Positions 1 to 11,389 of a DNA stretch of 58,139 nt are shown in pieces. The stretch's first letter is position 1. Each line of letters opens with the position of its first letter. Source of the stretch: Helochares maculicollis (taxonomy: Eukaryota > Arthropoda > Insecta > Coleoptera > Hydrophilidae); assembly GCA_033557835.1 (NCBI GenBank), contig JAWQRO010000102.1, positions 1 through 58,139 of the forward strand, in the 5' to 3' direction. Position numbers and translations under genes: made by a program. Below the pieces are notes generated by a model. That model was not told the DNA's origin. It did no database searches and saw only the letters and a program-made list of their open reading frames with translations.

Positions 1-1552
1 ATATACGCAGCCCCTTACAATACACAACTGATAGATACAATATACAACCTGTCGACCAACAGTCTTACTCTCTATAATACAAATGGCCCTATAGAGCATA
101 AAAAATGGGAAGGCAGCAGGAAATGACGGAATAACTGCTGAAATACTAAAACTAACAGGCACCAAAACCCTGGAATACCTGGCAACACTATACACTGAAT
201 GCTTAAAGGAAAAGAAAATCCCTGACTACTGGAACAAAGCTACTAATTCACAAGAAAGGAAGCAAAGAAGACATCAAAAATTACCGCCCCATAAATCTCC
301 TACCAGTAGTATATAAAATCCTTACAAAGATAATCAACAACCGGATTCAATCTACACTTAGTTCTGCCCAACCAAGAGAACACGTTGGATTCCGAAAGGG
401 CTTCAGCACAATGGATCACCTTCAAACAATTAAAGAAGTGATCAGCAGAACCAAAGAATACACATTACCACTGTCATTAGCATTCATTGACTTTGAGAAA
501 GCATTCGACTCGGTAATGCCACAAGCAATAACAAATGCCCTGACAGAACATGGTGTAGACAAAACATATATACAATTACTGAATAACATCAACAAAGAGG
601 CTAAAGCGGCTGTTAAACTCCATAAAGAAACTAGGGAATTTTCCGTACGCAAAAGAGTAAGACAGGGAGACAATATCTCCCAGTCTATTTACAGCCACCC
701 GAGTACATGCATTCAGAAGGTGAAACTGGGACAACTACGGATTGTGTATAAACGGGGAACACCTCAACAACCTTCGCTTCGGCGACGACAGAATCCTGAT
801 AGCAAATGACCCCTCCAATCTCCAAATAATGCTAAACGAACTAGCTTTGGTCAGTCGTGAAGTAGGACTAAAGATAAACTTCTCTAAGACGAAGGTAATG
901 TTCAATGAATTCACAAATGAAACAAACATCATCATTGAGGGCACCACCAGGATCCCTACTTCCAGAAATCAATAGAAGAATCAAACTTGCATGGAGAGCA
1001 TTTGGACGAAACTCTATAATATTCAAATCCAAAATGCCCCTCCACTTAAAGAGCAGAACATTCGACTAATGTATCCTTCCAGTGCTAACTTAAGAAACCT
1101 GGACTCTTAATGCAACCGTGACAAATAAGTTAGCCACTACCCAAAGATCAATGGAAAGATCAATGTTAGGCATTACAAAGAGAGATCGGAATAGAAACAC
1201 ATGGATTAGAGATGAGACTAAAGTAACAGACCAAATCCAAACAGTCAAATCACTTAAATGACAATGGGCGGGACACGTAGCAAGAAAGACAGACAATAGA
1301 TGGACAACAAGAATAATTGAATGGTATCCCATGGATATTAAGAGAACCAAAAAACGCCCCAAAGACAGATGGGACCGAGGCATCAGAAGACTTGCAGGAA
1401 CAATCTGGTTGAAGCTAGCCGGAGACCGCTATAAATGGAAGGTGCTAGAACAAGAATACATACGGCAAGTGGTAGGGATAACTACGTAAAAATACACACT
1501 AGGACATCTTCTTTTCAGAAGAAGAACATTGTGTGTATATATATATATATAC
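1..1552 (+). pseudogene. RTE-like LINE reverse transcriptase, 3' half, frameshifted
   Basis: Remnant of a non-LTR retrotransposon ORF2, read left to right through at least three frames. The start of the RT domain shows NGKAAGNDGITAEIL near 110-155. It is followed in another frame by a YRPINLLPVVYKIL-type block near 280-325. Then comes an open segment with GFRKGFSTMDHLQTI and FIDFEKAFDSV (about 385-520). The catalytic box is near 780 in a third frame and reads FGDD where FADD or YADD is usual. The C-terminal tail typical of RTE/BovB-like proteins is seen as QWAGHVARKTDNRW and RPKDRWDRGIRRLAGT (about 1260-1400). The copy ends in a TA microsatellite at about 1535-1552, a plausible 3' tail. The 5' end lies outside the window. 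Stops and frameshifts show it is dead. The RT assignment is firm; the RTE clade is inferred from the tail motifs. Confidence 0.85.
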
Positions 1553-2044
1553 TTAACACATGCGTTAAGAACGCCAATTTGACCATAACCTGGTATTTTT
1601 TAAGTATAAATAAAAATATTGAAAATTTTGCTAATTTGGGACTCCTGGCATAATTGGAATTATGCCGATAGACCATGTTGGGTTAAAGAATATTATGCAG
1701 ACACAACGGTTATTGCCATAAAAATAACGGCATCAAAATTAAATACGTCGTTAGGTCCTTCAAAAGAGTCCTTATCAAAGAGTCTCAGGAAAAGAATATA
1801 AGCAACCATTGAAGTCAAATTTTATTCGAGCGTGTTGTTTTTTGAACAGTTGATCGAAAGTGACCTCGAAATAATATCGCTTTATACATATTACCACCGC
1901 CAGAAGAGTGGTTACATCATACAAGGCAAACTAACCAATAACTTAATTGCTACATTCTTTATCCTTTTTTGATAAGCATCCGCTTTCATTTTTATCACCT
2001 TGCTTACAATAAAATGATGGTCTTCATCTTTTGTGCTTAGTAAG
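1553..2044. other. AT-rich DNA, no gene seen
   Basis: Sequence between the LINE tail and the next dispersed repeat. No reading frame, RNA gene or repeat could be supported here. Confidence 0.5.
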
Positions 2045-2325
2045 TTTAGATAATTTGCATAGTAGTAAATATGTCTTTTTTTGAATAAGGCATAAAGAAA
2101 AGTGTAGCTTACTTACGGAATAGTAAATTATGTATTAAAAACAAATTGAAATGAACGTAATCCGACCAAACATGTGGCGCTTGTTTTTCCTCTCCAGTTG
2201 ACATTTATTGGGCTGTTAACTTTTTTGCTCGTCTTTATTTCTTTTCAACGAGAGTTTTTATTATTATTTCATCAGTTTCGAGTCCAGATGCTTTAAGCGC
2301 AAATAAGAAGGTGTTTCTTTGCAAT
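2045..2325 (+). repeat. Dispersed noncoding repeat, copy 1
   Basis: About 270 bp that recurs in the same orientation at 34845-35115. Shared blocks include 'agtaaatatgtctt', 'attgaaatgaacg', 'tttattgggctgtta', 'gctcgtctttatttctttt' and 'cagatgctttaagcg'. The two copies are clearly alignable with scattered substitutions and small indels. No coding potential was seen. It is probably an unclassified short interspersed element; family and true ends are unknown. Confidence 0.75.
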
Positions 2326-3180
2326 ACTGATGACACTTATGCTTTAGTTAAATAATATTAAAGCCAGAGTCATGATATTTTTAGTTTTTTAATCTATATC
2401 TTTAATTTTGTATTCTCCTGCTGTAAATCGTGAAGACTACTGATTAATACATTTCAGTTCCAAAGTTTTTGAGCCAGAACTATCACTTTTCCATCATAAG
2501 ACTGAGGAGTTGAATTTTAATTTTAAATAGTTTTACTTAAAAATATGAGCATTTTCACTAAAACATTTAGAGAGGCGATTCTAAAACCATGATATTTGCA
2601 TAAAATTATGGATCAGTGCGTCCTGGCCTGGGTTCAATCCAGAGGTTTGAAGAGTCACTCTCCGGGATTCGGTGGTTTATTATTATGTGAAAATCATGCT
2701 CATTTTGTTCAACTATTCATTTTATGTTTTCATTTAAAAAATCATCGGTTATCAGGCGTATGAAGCTGATAAGAATCAATGCCCCCCATTAGGTTAAGAA
2801 CCACTAGCCTCGATGCTATTTGATGCCAAAATTTTGCATTATTCTTCATAATTTTTGATAACAATCGTAAATAGAATTAGAAATATTCGTATATTCTAAT
2901 GATTGATGTAAATTCAATTGTTAGAGTGCTTAATTAATGAAGTTAAATCTTACTTTAAATTCAACATTTTGTAAATCTTGCTAAAAGTAAAAATTTTATT
3001 ATAATTGAATGAATGACAATTGTAATAAAAGTAGAAAGAGCTCCAATCACCACCTCAAAACCAAGTTAACGCTGAACAACAACAGGAATTTTAATTAAAC
3101 TCAATCCAATAATAATAGTGCCGTTAAGTACCCACGTCTTGTCTAATAACATTATCAACTTAATTATTGTATTGTTACAG
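2326..3180. other. AT-rich DNA, no gene seen
   Basis: No supported gene. The stretch ends in a pyrimidine-rich run and TTACAG that could act as a splice acceptor for the candidate microexon that follows. A tRNA B-box-like string near 2631 was considered and rejected. Confidence 0.5.
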
Positions 3181-3222
3181 ATATCGGCTACGGAGGATTA
3201 CGGCGCATCTCGGTTTATTTAG
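3181..3222 (+). other. Candidate 42-nt microexon
   Basis: A short block of clearly higher GC than its surroundings, preceded by a T-rich acceptor ending TTACAG and followed by a strong donor AG|GTGAGT. The length of 42 nt is a multiple of three. Frame 1 gives 13 open codons then TAG. Frames 2 and 3 are open throughout (frame 3 reads IGYGGLRRISVYL). It could be a small coding or 5' UTR exon of a plus-strand gene, or chance. It cannot be joined directly to the stomatin exon as the preceding band 7 exon, because the expected conserved residues are absent. No protein family is recognised. The call rests on the splice signals and base composition only. Confidence 0.3.
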
Positions 3223-3976
3223 GTGAGTGTGTTGTTAAAGAGCGATTAGTTGTTTTACTATCTCGGATTATAATATAATTAAAACCAGCATCAGTTAGTT
3301 GCCTCTCGTTAAAGTTAACAGCCAACATCGTAATCAAATGAGCACTTTAAACTTACAGCATCTAAGTGCACGTAATTTGTTGTAAAAACTAATTTGTCGG
3401 AGTTTTTATTTCAACAACGGCCCGAAGTTTTAATTAGCTTATCTGCCTTTCTTTATGTATGAGTGGAAGCATATTTGGCATAAATTGCAGGTAATTTGAT
3501 AAGGTTAATTTTTACGTCTCATAGCGCACATCCACTCATAAATTTCCTTGAAATTTAATGAAAATTAAGCCGGTTTCAGCGTTAATTTTAAAATGCATTT
3601 GTCGCACGTCCTCTTCCTGTTTTATTTCTTCTTTCTAAGTGTGCGCTTTTTGCGTTTTATGTAAATTAATTTTAGTTTTTGCACGTCCTTTGCAACCGCC
3701 GCTCTGAATTTATTTTAATTCAATTAACATTGCGACATTCCATGTATTGTCTCGAACAACACTCAATTTTCAGTGACAAATCAATAATAATCACTGAATT
3801 ACAAAATAAAAAGTCGAGATTGACGTGATTTTCTGGTGAAAATGTTCACATTTTTAAGTAAAGCTATTTAGAATTTAGATTCAAATCCTTAGTCTTCTGA
3901 TTAAAAGTGTCACATTTTAAATAGATAGTCCTGGCTTAAAACCTCTAAAACTGTAATGTACTGATCAGTAGTCTTC
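3223..3976. other. Unique AT-rich DNA
   Basis: Intron-like sequence with no convincing reading frame or repeat. Slightly mixed composition and low similarity to the repeat arrays suggest original host sequence. Confidence 0.45.
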
Positions 3977-6900
3977 ATGATTAAAAATTCAACAAGAGAA
4001 TTCAAAATCAAGTATAAATGTCATGGATTCTTATCAAAAGCGACAATGGAAATCTTCTTGAAAACAACCAAGCAGTTTTATATTAAGATAAGTAAGTCTA
4101 AGAAGTTAGGTGAGAAAGCATGCCTAATAGAGTTAAATAACACAAGAGATAAACAGATAATAAGGGATAATAAACGGACATTTAAACCGATAGAGGGAAC
4201 AAGTATTAACAGATTTACGACAATATAACGAGAAGGGAACTGAAAGTACAGGGTTGGATAAATGGGAAGGGGATGGAAGTAAAAAAAGAAAGAAAATGTA
4301 AAAGAAGGATTCCAAAAACTGGAAAAGTGAAGCTTGGAAGTGAAAGGAGATTATGGACATATGTGTCTAACGAAGAAGTGTGCAAATATGACAAGGAGAA
4401 GCTATTGAGGAATAAAAGTTCACCAAAACCAGAATTATTGGAAAGCTCAAACCAATAAACAACCCCAAAAAAATAGAAGACGTGGATGCAAGAAGAGTTT
4501 GAAGAATAGAAGCTTAACATAATGACAATAAGCGAGATAAAAAGAAAATTGAAAGGAAATATAAAATTGGAGAATAAATATGCGCTCTATTATTCAGGAG
4601 CAGAGATAACAGAGAGCTAACAGTTACACAAAGACGTTTTTAAATATGTGGAGAGGCGACAAACATGGTCTAAGAACAAGAGCAACTTCAAAATGATAAA
4701 TAATAAAGGAAATAACATGAATATAATCGCAGTTTATAGACAAAACGAAGATGAAAATGCAGTAAATAAAGAAGAGCTCTGAAAATAGCTGAATAATGAA
4801 AGAGAAAAATTGAAACAAATAATAGTAACAAGAGTTATAAATACAACAGAGAGGGAAAAGGAGCTAGGCGAATGATAGTAAAAGTTGTAAAAGTGAATAC
4901 AACGAAATAAATCAACTTGATACTAGCAAAATCAAAGGTTTATTACAATATTAAACAAAATGAATATACCAGACTAAAAATAAAGAAAATATGAAGTTCA
5001 AAAAATATCACTAATTATACATTAAAGCGAAAGAAGTAAATATACAGAATAGACAAGCTATAAAAAATGAACCACTTAAGACAGGGAAAAAAGGGCTTAA
5101 CAAATACGAAAGGATACTGGGAGAAGCTTAAAAATACAGCAATTAAAGCTGCAGAAACAAGCTGTAGAATGGTATCAAGATATTTAACAAAGAAATTAGC
5201 ACATTGATTGAGTGCCAAAAAAAAATAATTTAACAAGAACAAAATAAGGAAATGGTTATAATATTGGTAAACAAAAGATGAGAGACAGTGCAAAATAGAA
5301 ATTAGAAAGACTGGACATATAGTTTATGTAGCTAAAATAAAAGCTTGGAAACAACTGGAAGAGAAGGTAGAAGGTAGTGGAGTAGGAAATCAAAACCTGT
5401 GCTAAAGATCAATAAAAATTATGAGAAGAGAAGCCAGTATATATATATTGAAACAATTAAAAATGTAAAAACCAGCTGTGAAATAGTACGAAAAAATCTA
5501 ATTAGAAAATTAACATATTAGTGGAAGCCAAAAATAAAATAAGAGAAACAGGAGACGAAGCTTGGAAACATCTGCAAGAGAAGGTATAAGATAGTGTGGT
5601 AGGATAATCAAATCATATTCTTAAGAGCAATAAAAACTATGAGAAAAGAGAGCAATAGACATATTGAAATAATTAAAAATAGTGAATAGTAAAGTTTATC
5701 AAAAGAAACAGAATTGAAGAATCGATGAAGAAAACAGTTCAAAGAGCAACATAATGAGAACAATACATTGGAAATCCTAACCAGAGATTAAAAATTAAGT
5801 TTGATAACTGCAAAAATATACTAAGAAGAGAAAGAGAGAAACAGAGAAGATGAGTTGATGAAAGCAATTGGAGTGAAAAACTTCTGGATATGACTGTATA
5901 ACAACGGAAATGATAAAATTGATGCGTGAAAAAGTCATGGAAGGGCGTTGGAAATATGTCTATAATGTAACAGTAGAATGTTAATCAACAATAGTAGCAA
6001 CAACTATGATAAGAACAACGGGGGTGAAGAGCTAGGCAAAAGCTAGTGAAAGATGTAAAAGTGAATAAAACGACAGAAATCTAGAATAATCACTACCTGA
6101 TAATAACAAATCAAAGATTAATCTCAATACTCAAAGAAACGAATATATCATAATGAAAAGACAAACAATAAATATGGATAAATTATGAAAAAAGATAGAA
6201 GAGCTAAACACAACAAATACGGAAGAATACTGGAAGAAATTTTAAAGTACAGCCGTGAAAGTTGCAGAAACAAGCTGTGGAATGGTACGTAGAGATCTAA
6301 CTAAAACTAATATATTGATGGAGTGCAAAAATAAAAGAACAAATTAAATAAAATAAGTAAATGGCTGGAATACTTGAGAATGAGAGACGAGAGGCAGTAT
6401 GAACAGTACAAACTAAAATAAAAAAGACAGGAGACAAAGCTTCTGCATCAAAAATAGCAGCTTGGAAATAGCTGGAAGAGTAAGTAAAACATACTGGGCT
6501 AGGAAATCAAAACCTATTCTAAAGATCAATAAAAACTATGAGAAAAGAAGGCAGTAGACATATTGAAATAATTAAAAATAGTGGATAGTAAACTGTACTA
6601 AAAGAAACAGAATTAAAGGGTTAATGGAAAGAACACTTCAGAGAGCAGCATAATGAGACAGTACATTGGAAACCCTAACCAGAGAAGAAAAAGTAAGTTT
6701 GATAACTGTAGAAATTGACTAAGAAGGGAAAGAGGTAAACAGAGATGAAGAATTGGTGAAAGCAATTGAACTAATGAAGAATAGAAAATCCCCAGGATAT
6801 GGCTGTATGACAACGGAAATGTTCTAACTGATGGGTGAAGAAGGTCAGGAAGAGCTCTGGGAACAGGTGTATAATGTAGCAGTAGAATGTAAACTAATTA

Positions 6901-9300
6901 AAGATGTAAAAGTTAATCCAATAGCAGAAATCTACCTTGTAATAACAAAACCAAAGAGTAATCAATATTGAAGGAAATGATTATAGCATAATGAAAAACC
7001 AAACAATACAAAGTGCAAAAACTATCAACGTATATAAATTAAAGCAGAGGAAATGAGAGTAAAATATAGATTTATTATAAAAGAAGAAAAACGGGCTAAA
7101 CAAGCCTAATACTAGGAGATATTTAAAAATACAGCACTGAAAGCTGCAGAAACAAGATGTACGAAGAGATCTAACTAAAAAATTAACGCATAGGTATAGT
7201 GCAAAAATGAAAGAATAAATTAACAAGAACAAAATAAGTAAATGGCTGGAATACTTGAGAGAAAAAGATTAAAGACACTATGAACAGTGCAAAATAGAAA
7301 GGTGAAAGACTGGAGGCATAGTTATAATGCTATAATAAAAGCTTGGAAAAAACTGGAAGGGAAGGTAGAAGATAATGTGGTAGGAAACCAAAACCTAATT
7401 TAAAGAGCAGTAAAAACTCTGAGAAAAGATAGCAATACACATATTGAAGTAAATAAAAATAATGAATGGTAAAGTAAAACAAAAGAAACAGAATTAAACA
7501 ATTGATAGAGAGAGAACACTTCAGAGAGCAACTTAATGATAATAGTAATCCAGAAATTGCAAAAATTGACTAAGAAGAGAAAAAGGAAAGCAGAGAAGAA
7601 GAGTTGGTGAAAGCAACTGGATTGATGAAGAATAGAAAAGACCCAGGATATGACTGTATAACAAAGGAAATGTTAAAACTGATGGGTGAAGATGGCAAGG
7701 GAGGGCTTCGGGAATAACTGTTAATGTAACAGCGGAATGTAAGTAAAGAATAATAGCAAGAGCTATGAATACAACAGCAAGAATGAAGAGCTAGGCGAAA
7801 GCTAGTTAAAGATGTAAAAGTGAATAAAACGGTAGAAATCTACAAAAATCACTACCAGCAAAAGAAACTGAATTAAATGAGAATAGTATATTAGAAATTG
7901 TAGCCAGAGAAGAAACAGTAAGTATGATAACTTCCAAAGTTGACCAAGAAAAGAAAGAGAAAAACGGAGAAGATGGGTTGATGAAAGCAATTAAATTGAT
8001 AAAGAATATAAAAGCTCTAGAATATGAGTGTGTAATAACGGAAATGTTTAAATTGATGTGAGAACAAAGCAAGGAAGGGCTCTGGGAATAGGTGTATAAT
8101 GTAAAAGTAGAATGTAAATAAGCAATAGTAGCAAAAACTATGAATACAACAACGGGGATGAAGAGCTAGGCGAAAGCTAGTGAAAAATGTAAAAGTGAGT
8201 AAAACTGCAGAATTCAACAAAGATCACTACCTGATAAAAACAAAACCAAAGATTAACCTCAATGTTCAAACATATGATTATATCATAATGAAGAGACAAA
8301 CAATAAATATGGATAAATTATGAAAAAAGAACGAAGAGCAAACCACAAAAAATACTAAAGGACACTGGTAGAAAGTTTAAAGTACACCAGTACTGAAAGC
8401 TGTAGAAACAAGTACGAAGAGATGTAAGTAAAAAATTAACAGACTGGTGGAGGCCAAAAATAAAAGAACAAATTAAAAAGAAGAAACTAAGCAAATGACT
8501 ACAATACTCGAGAACAAAATATGAGAGCCAGTACGAACAGTACAAAATAAGAAAATATGGAGACAAAGTTTCTGCATCAACAACAACAGCTTGGGAACAA
8601 CTGGAAGAGAAGGTAGAAGATACTAGGCCAAGAAATGAAAACTATGAATACAAACAGGGGGAAGCGAGCTAAGAGAAAACTAGTGACAAATGTAAAAGTG
8701 AATAAAATGGCAGAAATCTACAAATATCACTAATAGATAAAACCAAGGATCAACTTCAATATTGAAAGAAATGAATATTTGATAATAAAAAGACAAGCAA
8801 TGCAGAGTGCAAAAACTATCAACGTGTATAAGCTAAAGCAGAGGAAATGAGAGTAAGGTATAGATTTATTATGTAAGTAGAAAGAAGAGCTAAACAAACT
8901 GAAGAATACTGGGAGAAATTTAAAATTACAGCACTGAAAGCTACAGAAACAAGCTGTACTAAAAATTAACATATTGGCGGAGGCCAAAAGTACAAGAACA
9001 AATAAACAAGAACAAAATAAGTAAATGGCTGGAATACTTGATAACGAAAGAGGAGCGACAGTATGAAAAGGACAAAACAGAAAGAAGAAAGACTACAGAC
9101 CTAGTTTATGAAGCAAAAACAAAAGCTTGGAAACAACTGGGACAAAATGTACTTGAAAATTAAAACCTATTCGAAAGAGCAACAAAAACTATAAGAAAAG
9201 AAGCCAGTAGACATATTGAAATAATTAAATATAGTGAAAAGTGAAGTAAACCAAAAGAAACAGAATTAAAGAATCGATGGAGAGAACACTTCAGAAATCT
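3977..9300 (+). repeat. Scrambled tandem array of LINE endonuclease-to-RT segments
   Basis: Strongly purine-rich plus strand built from decayed repeated copies of one LINE ORF2 section. Module 1, the end of the endonuclease (like DVKVNKTAEIYKDHYL), occurs near 4885, 6050, 6900, 7807, 8187 and 8688. Module 2 (like KAAETSC, then KNKISKWLEYLR) occurs near 5148, 6256, 7137, 8391 and 8934. Module 3 (like IKTMRKE...HIEIIKNSE, then RWREHF) occurs near 5415, 5632, 6531, 7410 and 9186. Module 4, the RT start (like LMKNRKSPGYDCITTEMLK), occurs near 5880, 6790, 7640 and 8010. Module order within a unit matches a normal LINE, but spacing varies from about 380 to 1165 bp, so units carry different deletions. 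Every frame has stops. The LINE origin is well supported; the RTE-like clade is inferred. The left boundary between 3977 and about 4880 is uncertain. Confidence 0.7.
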
Positions 9301-9557
9301 TACGAAGTACGAATTCTAAACAAAAAGAATATGAAAAATTACAGAGAAAAGTGTTGCATAAAGCACGAAGTAGGTTCAAGAATAGTGAGAAACGTACGAG
9401 AACTTATACTCACATGGAAACGTATTATCCAAAAGATTTATCAGCCGAGAGAAACATCATTTATGACATTTATGATATTTTGCCTAAGTTAAAAGGAAAT
9501 AGGTTGAAGAACAGACGTATTAGAGGACTGTTAATAGAAGCCATAAAATACCTATAG
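9289..9557 (+). pseudogene. Uninterrupted ORF fragment of unknown family
   Basis: Frame 3 is open for about 89 codons, from the end of the LINE array to TAG at 9555. It begins just after a WREHF-like LINE segment. The peptide is basic and helical in character: EYEKLQRKVLHKARSRF near the start, METYYPKDLSAERNIIYDIY in the middle, and a basic end with RLKNRRIRGLLIEAI. The absence of stops contrasts with the riddled array to its left. No ATG lies at a natural start, so this is probably the 3' end of a larger reading frame. No family is recognised. It may belong to the same mobile element or be an independent capture. Confidence 0.4.
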
Positions 9558-11389
9558 CAATGTTGACATAAATTTGATAATGTTATTAGACAACGTGAGT
9601 ACTTAACGCTACTATTATTATTGGATAGAGCTTAATTAAAATTTCTGTTGTTGTTCACCATAAAGTTGTTTTTAAGGTGGTGATTTGCGCCTCTGTCGAT
9701 AATTGTCAATAATTCTGTTAGAATAACATTTTTTATTTCATTGACTGCCGGGTTCGAAAGTCGCGTAGTCGCAAAATTTAAACGAGGTACTTGAAGTCGC
9801 CGCTTGAATAATGCAAAAATTAATGGAAATGGATAACACCAACCGAAAGAAAATTAAGGTAAACATCAAAAGAAATTTATATTAATATTAATGATAAACA
9901 TTCCTCCTTGGCTTTTCCCTATTCGCTGATGTTTATTTCTCTTTAAATAATTTAAGCCAAAAACTCAGGAGTGAGATTTTACATCCTGAGACGAGGAGGT
10001 GCAAGGCTGATGAGGATTTCTCGGTGTAACATTGTGCATACACATAAAGTGTTTGTTTTAATTAAGTTTTGTTTTCCTTGGAGGAAATTTGTTTGTGCAA
10101 AAAAGCTTCAGTTAAGTTAAACTGTTCCGAGCTTTCCCGGGATCCGGGATGAGATCCTGGGATGCAGTACAAGGCGGTGCACTTTAACAATATTAAGATT
10201 ACCCTGTATCACTGCATTTCCACAGAGGAAACATACCAAATAGAGTTAAAAACTCTCGGCTTCTCCAGACCAGGGAGACGTATCTGACGATAGTTCGGGT
10301 AACTAGCCACTAAAACTATTGCCAGGGTTTACGAAAACTCAGAAAAATGGAATTTGTTCATGATTATCTTGCTTGTGTAAAGTCGCCTCAAACCGCAAAC
10401 TGCATGTTGGGGTTATAAGAGGAAACAAGGCGAAATAGAGGTAAAAAGAATGATATTGTTTAGTGGTTATGCAAAGTGTGTATGCAGATTCTGTAAAATT
10501 GAGATGTGAAATAGTGATATTGGGCTGGAGCTATCTAGCCGAGTTTATCTAAACTTTCCTTAATCCATTGCGTTATTTTACAATTTACTTTCTTTGCGAA
10601 AGCCAACTTCCGACGTGAAATATAATTTGAGTAGCACACAGAGAGTATTTTAGAATAGAAAACGTCTGCATGGGTTATCTTTCATTCGGTTTTATCCGGA
10701 GAAGCCGTTCAGAGTAACATGCAATAGAACATCAACCAAAGAACGTTCTCTATTTCCACTTATCAACTCGCAGTCCGGTTTCTTTAGAAATGTATATTTT
10801 TCTATTCAAAAAGTTCATCTTCCAGCATCATATTAAAATTACTGCTGCTTCTGGGAATCTCGTTGCTCGCAAAGATTTTTATGTTTCCTAAGTCGGAGCA
10901 GAATGTACTTAAAAAGGGAGAACGTCAGTAAATTTGTGTCCTAGCGAAACAATGTTCAAAGCATCCTGTTTAATGTCGGCCTGTTCTCTTTCCACTGCCA
11001 CTTTTCATCTGGTTGACGTCCGGCACCAATGTCACCACTTCCTGTCACAGACATACGAATTAAAACGCCCCAGTAAAATTTCCATGAAATTATATCGACT
11101 GAAAACTGAGCTTCGTTTGTACTTGTCATATTTCTGGTGTTCCGCTGCCTTTCAGTATACACAACGTGCTTCTCACTTACAATCTACGTGAATTATGTTT
11201 ACGATTCTATTCGTGTTTATGTTTAAATTTAGTACACTGTACACAAAATAATGCCCGTCGCTGTTTTAATGAAATTACTTTTACTGTTTTATACAACGTT
11301 TATGTAAAGTATTGCCATAATTCACTAGTTTACAAAATTATTATCCATATTGCAGGTTTGTACAATTAAAACGACCTGTTTTCATTATA
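9558..11389. other. Unique DNA without supported genes
   Basis: Mostly AT-rich, with more balanced stretches near 10120-10440 and 10900-11160. Short ORFs at 10934-11191 (plus) and 10956-11162 (minus) overlap each other and show no family motif, so they are not called. Nothing else could be supported. Confidence 0.45.

Noticed and set aside
2600..2660. tRNA-like B box ('ggttcaatcca') suggesting a tRNA or SINE
   Set aside because: No A box at the right distance, no cloverleaf fold and the last B-box base does not fit.
4133..9000. Many hydrophobic Phe/Leu/Ser-rich minus-strand frames resembling membrane proteins
   Set aside because: They are complements of the purine-rich LINE-derived plus strand; the composition alone produces the hydrophobic peptides.
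10934..11191. 85-codon frame with several Cys and His
   Set aside because: An opposite-strand frame of similar size overlaps it and no zinc-binding spacing is seen.
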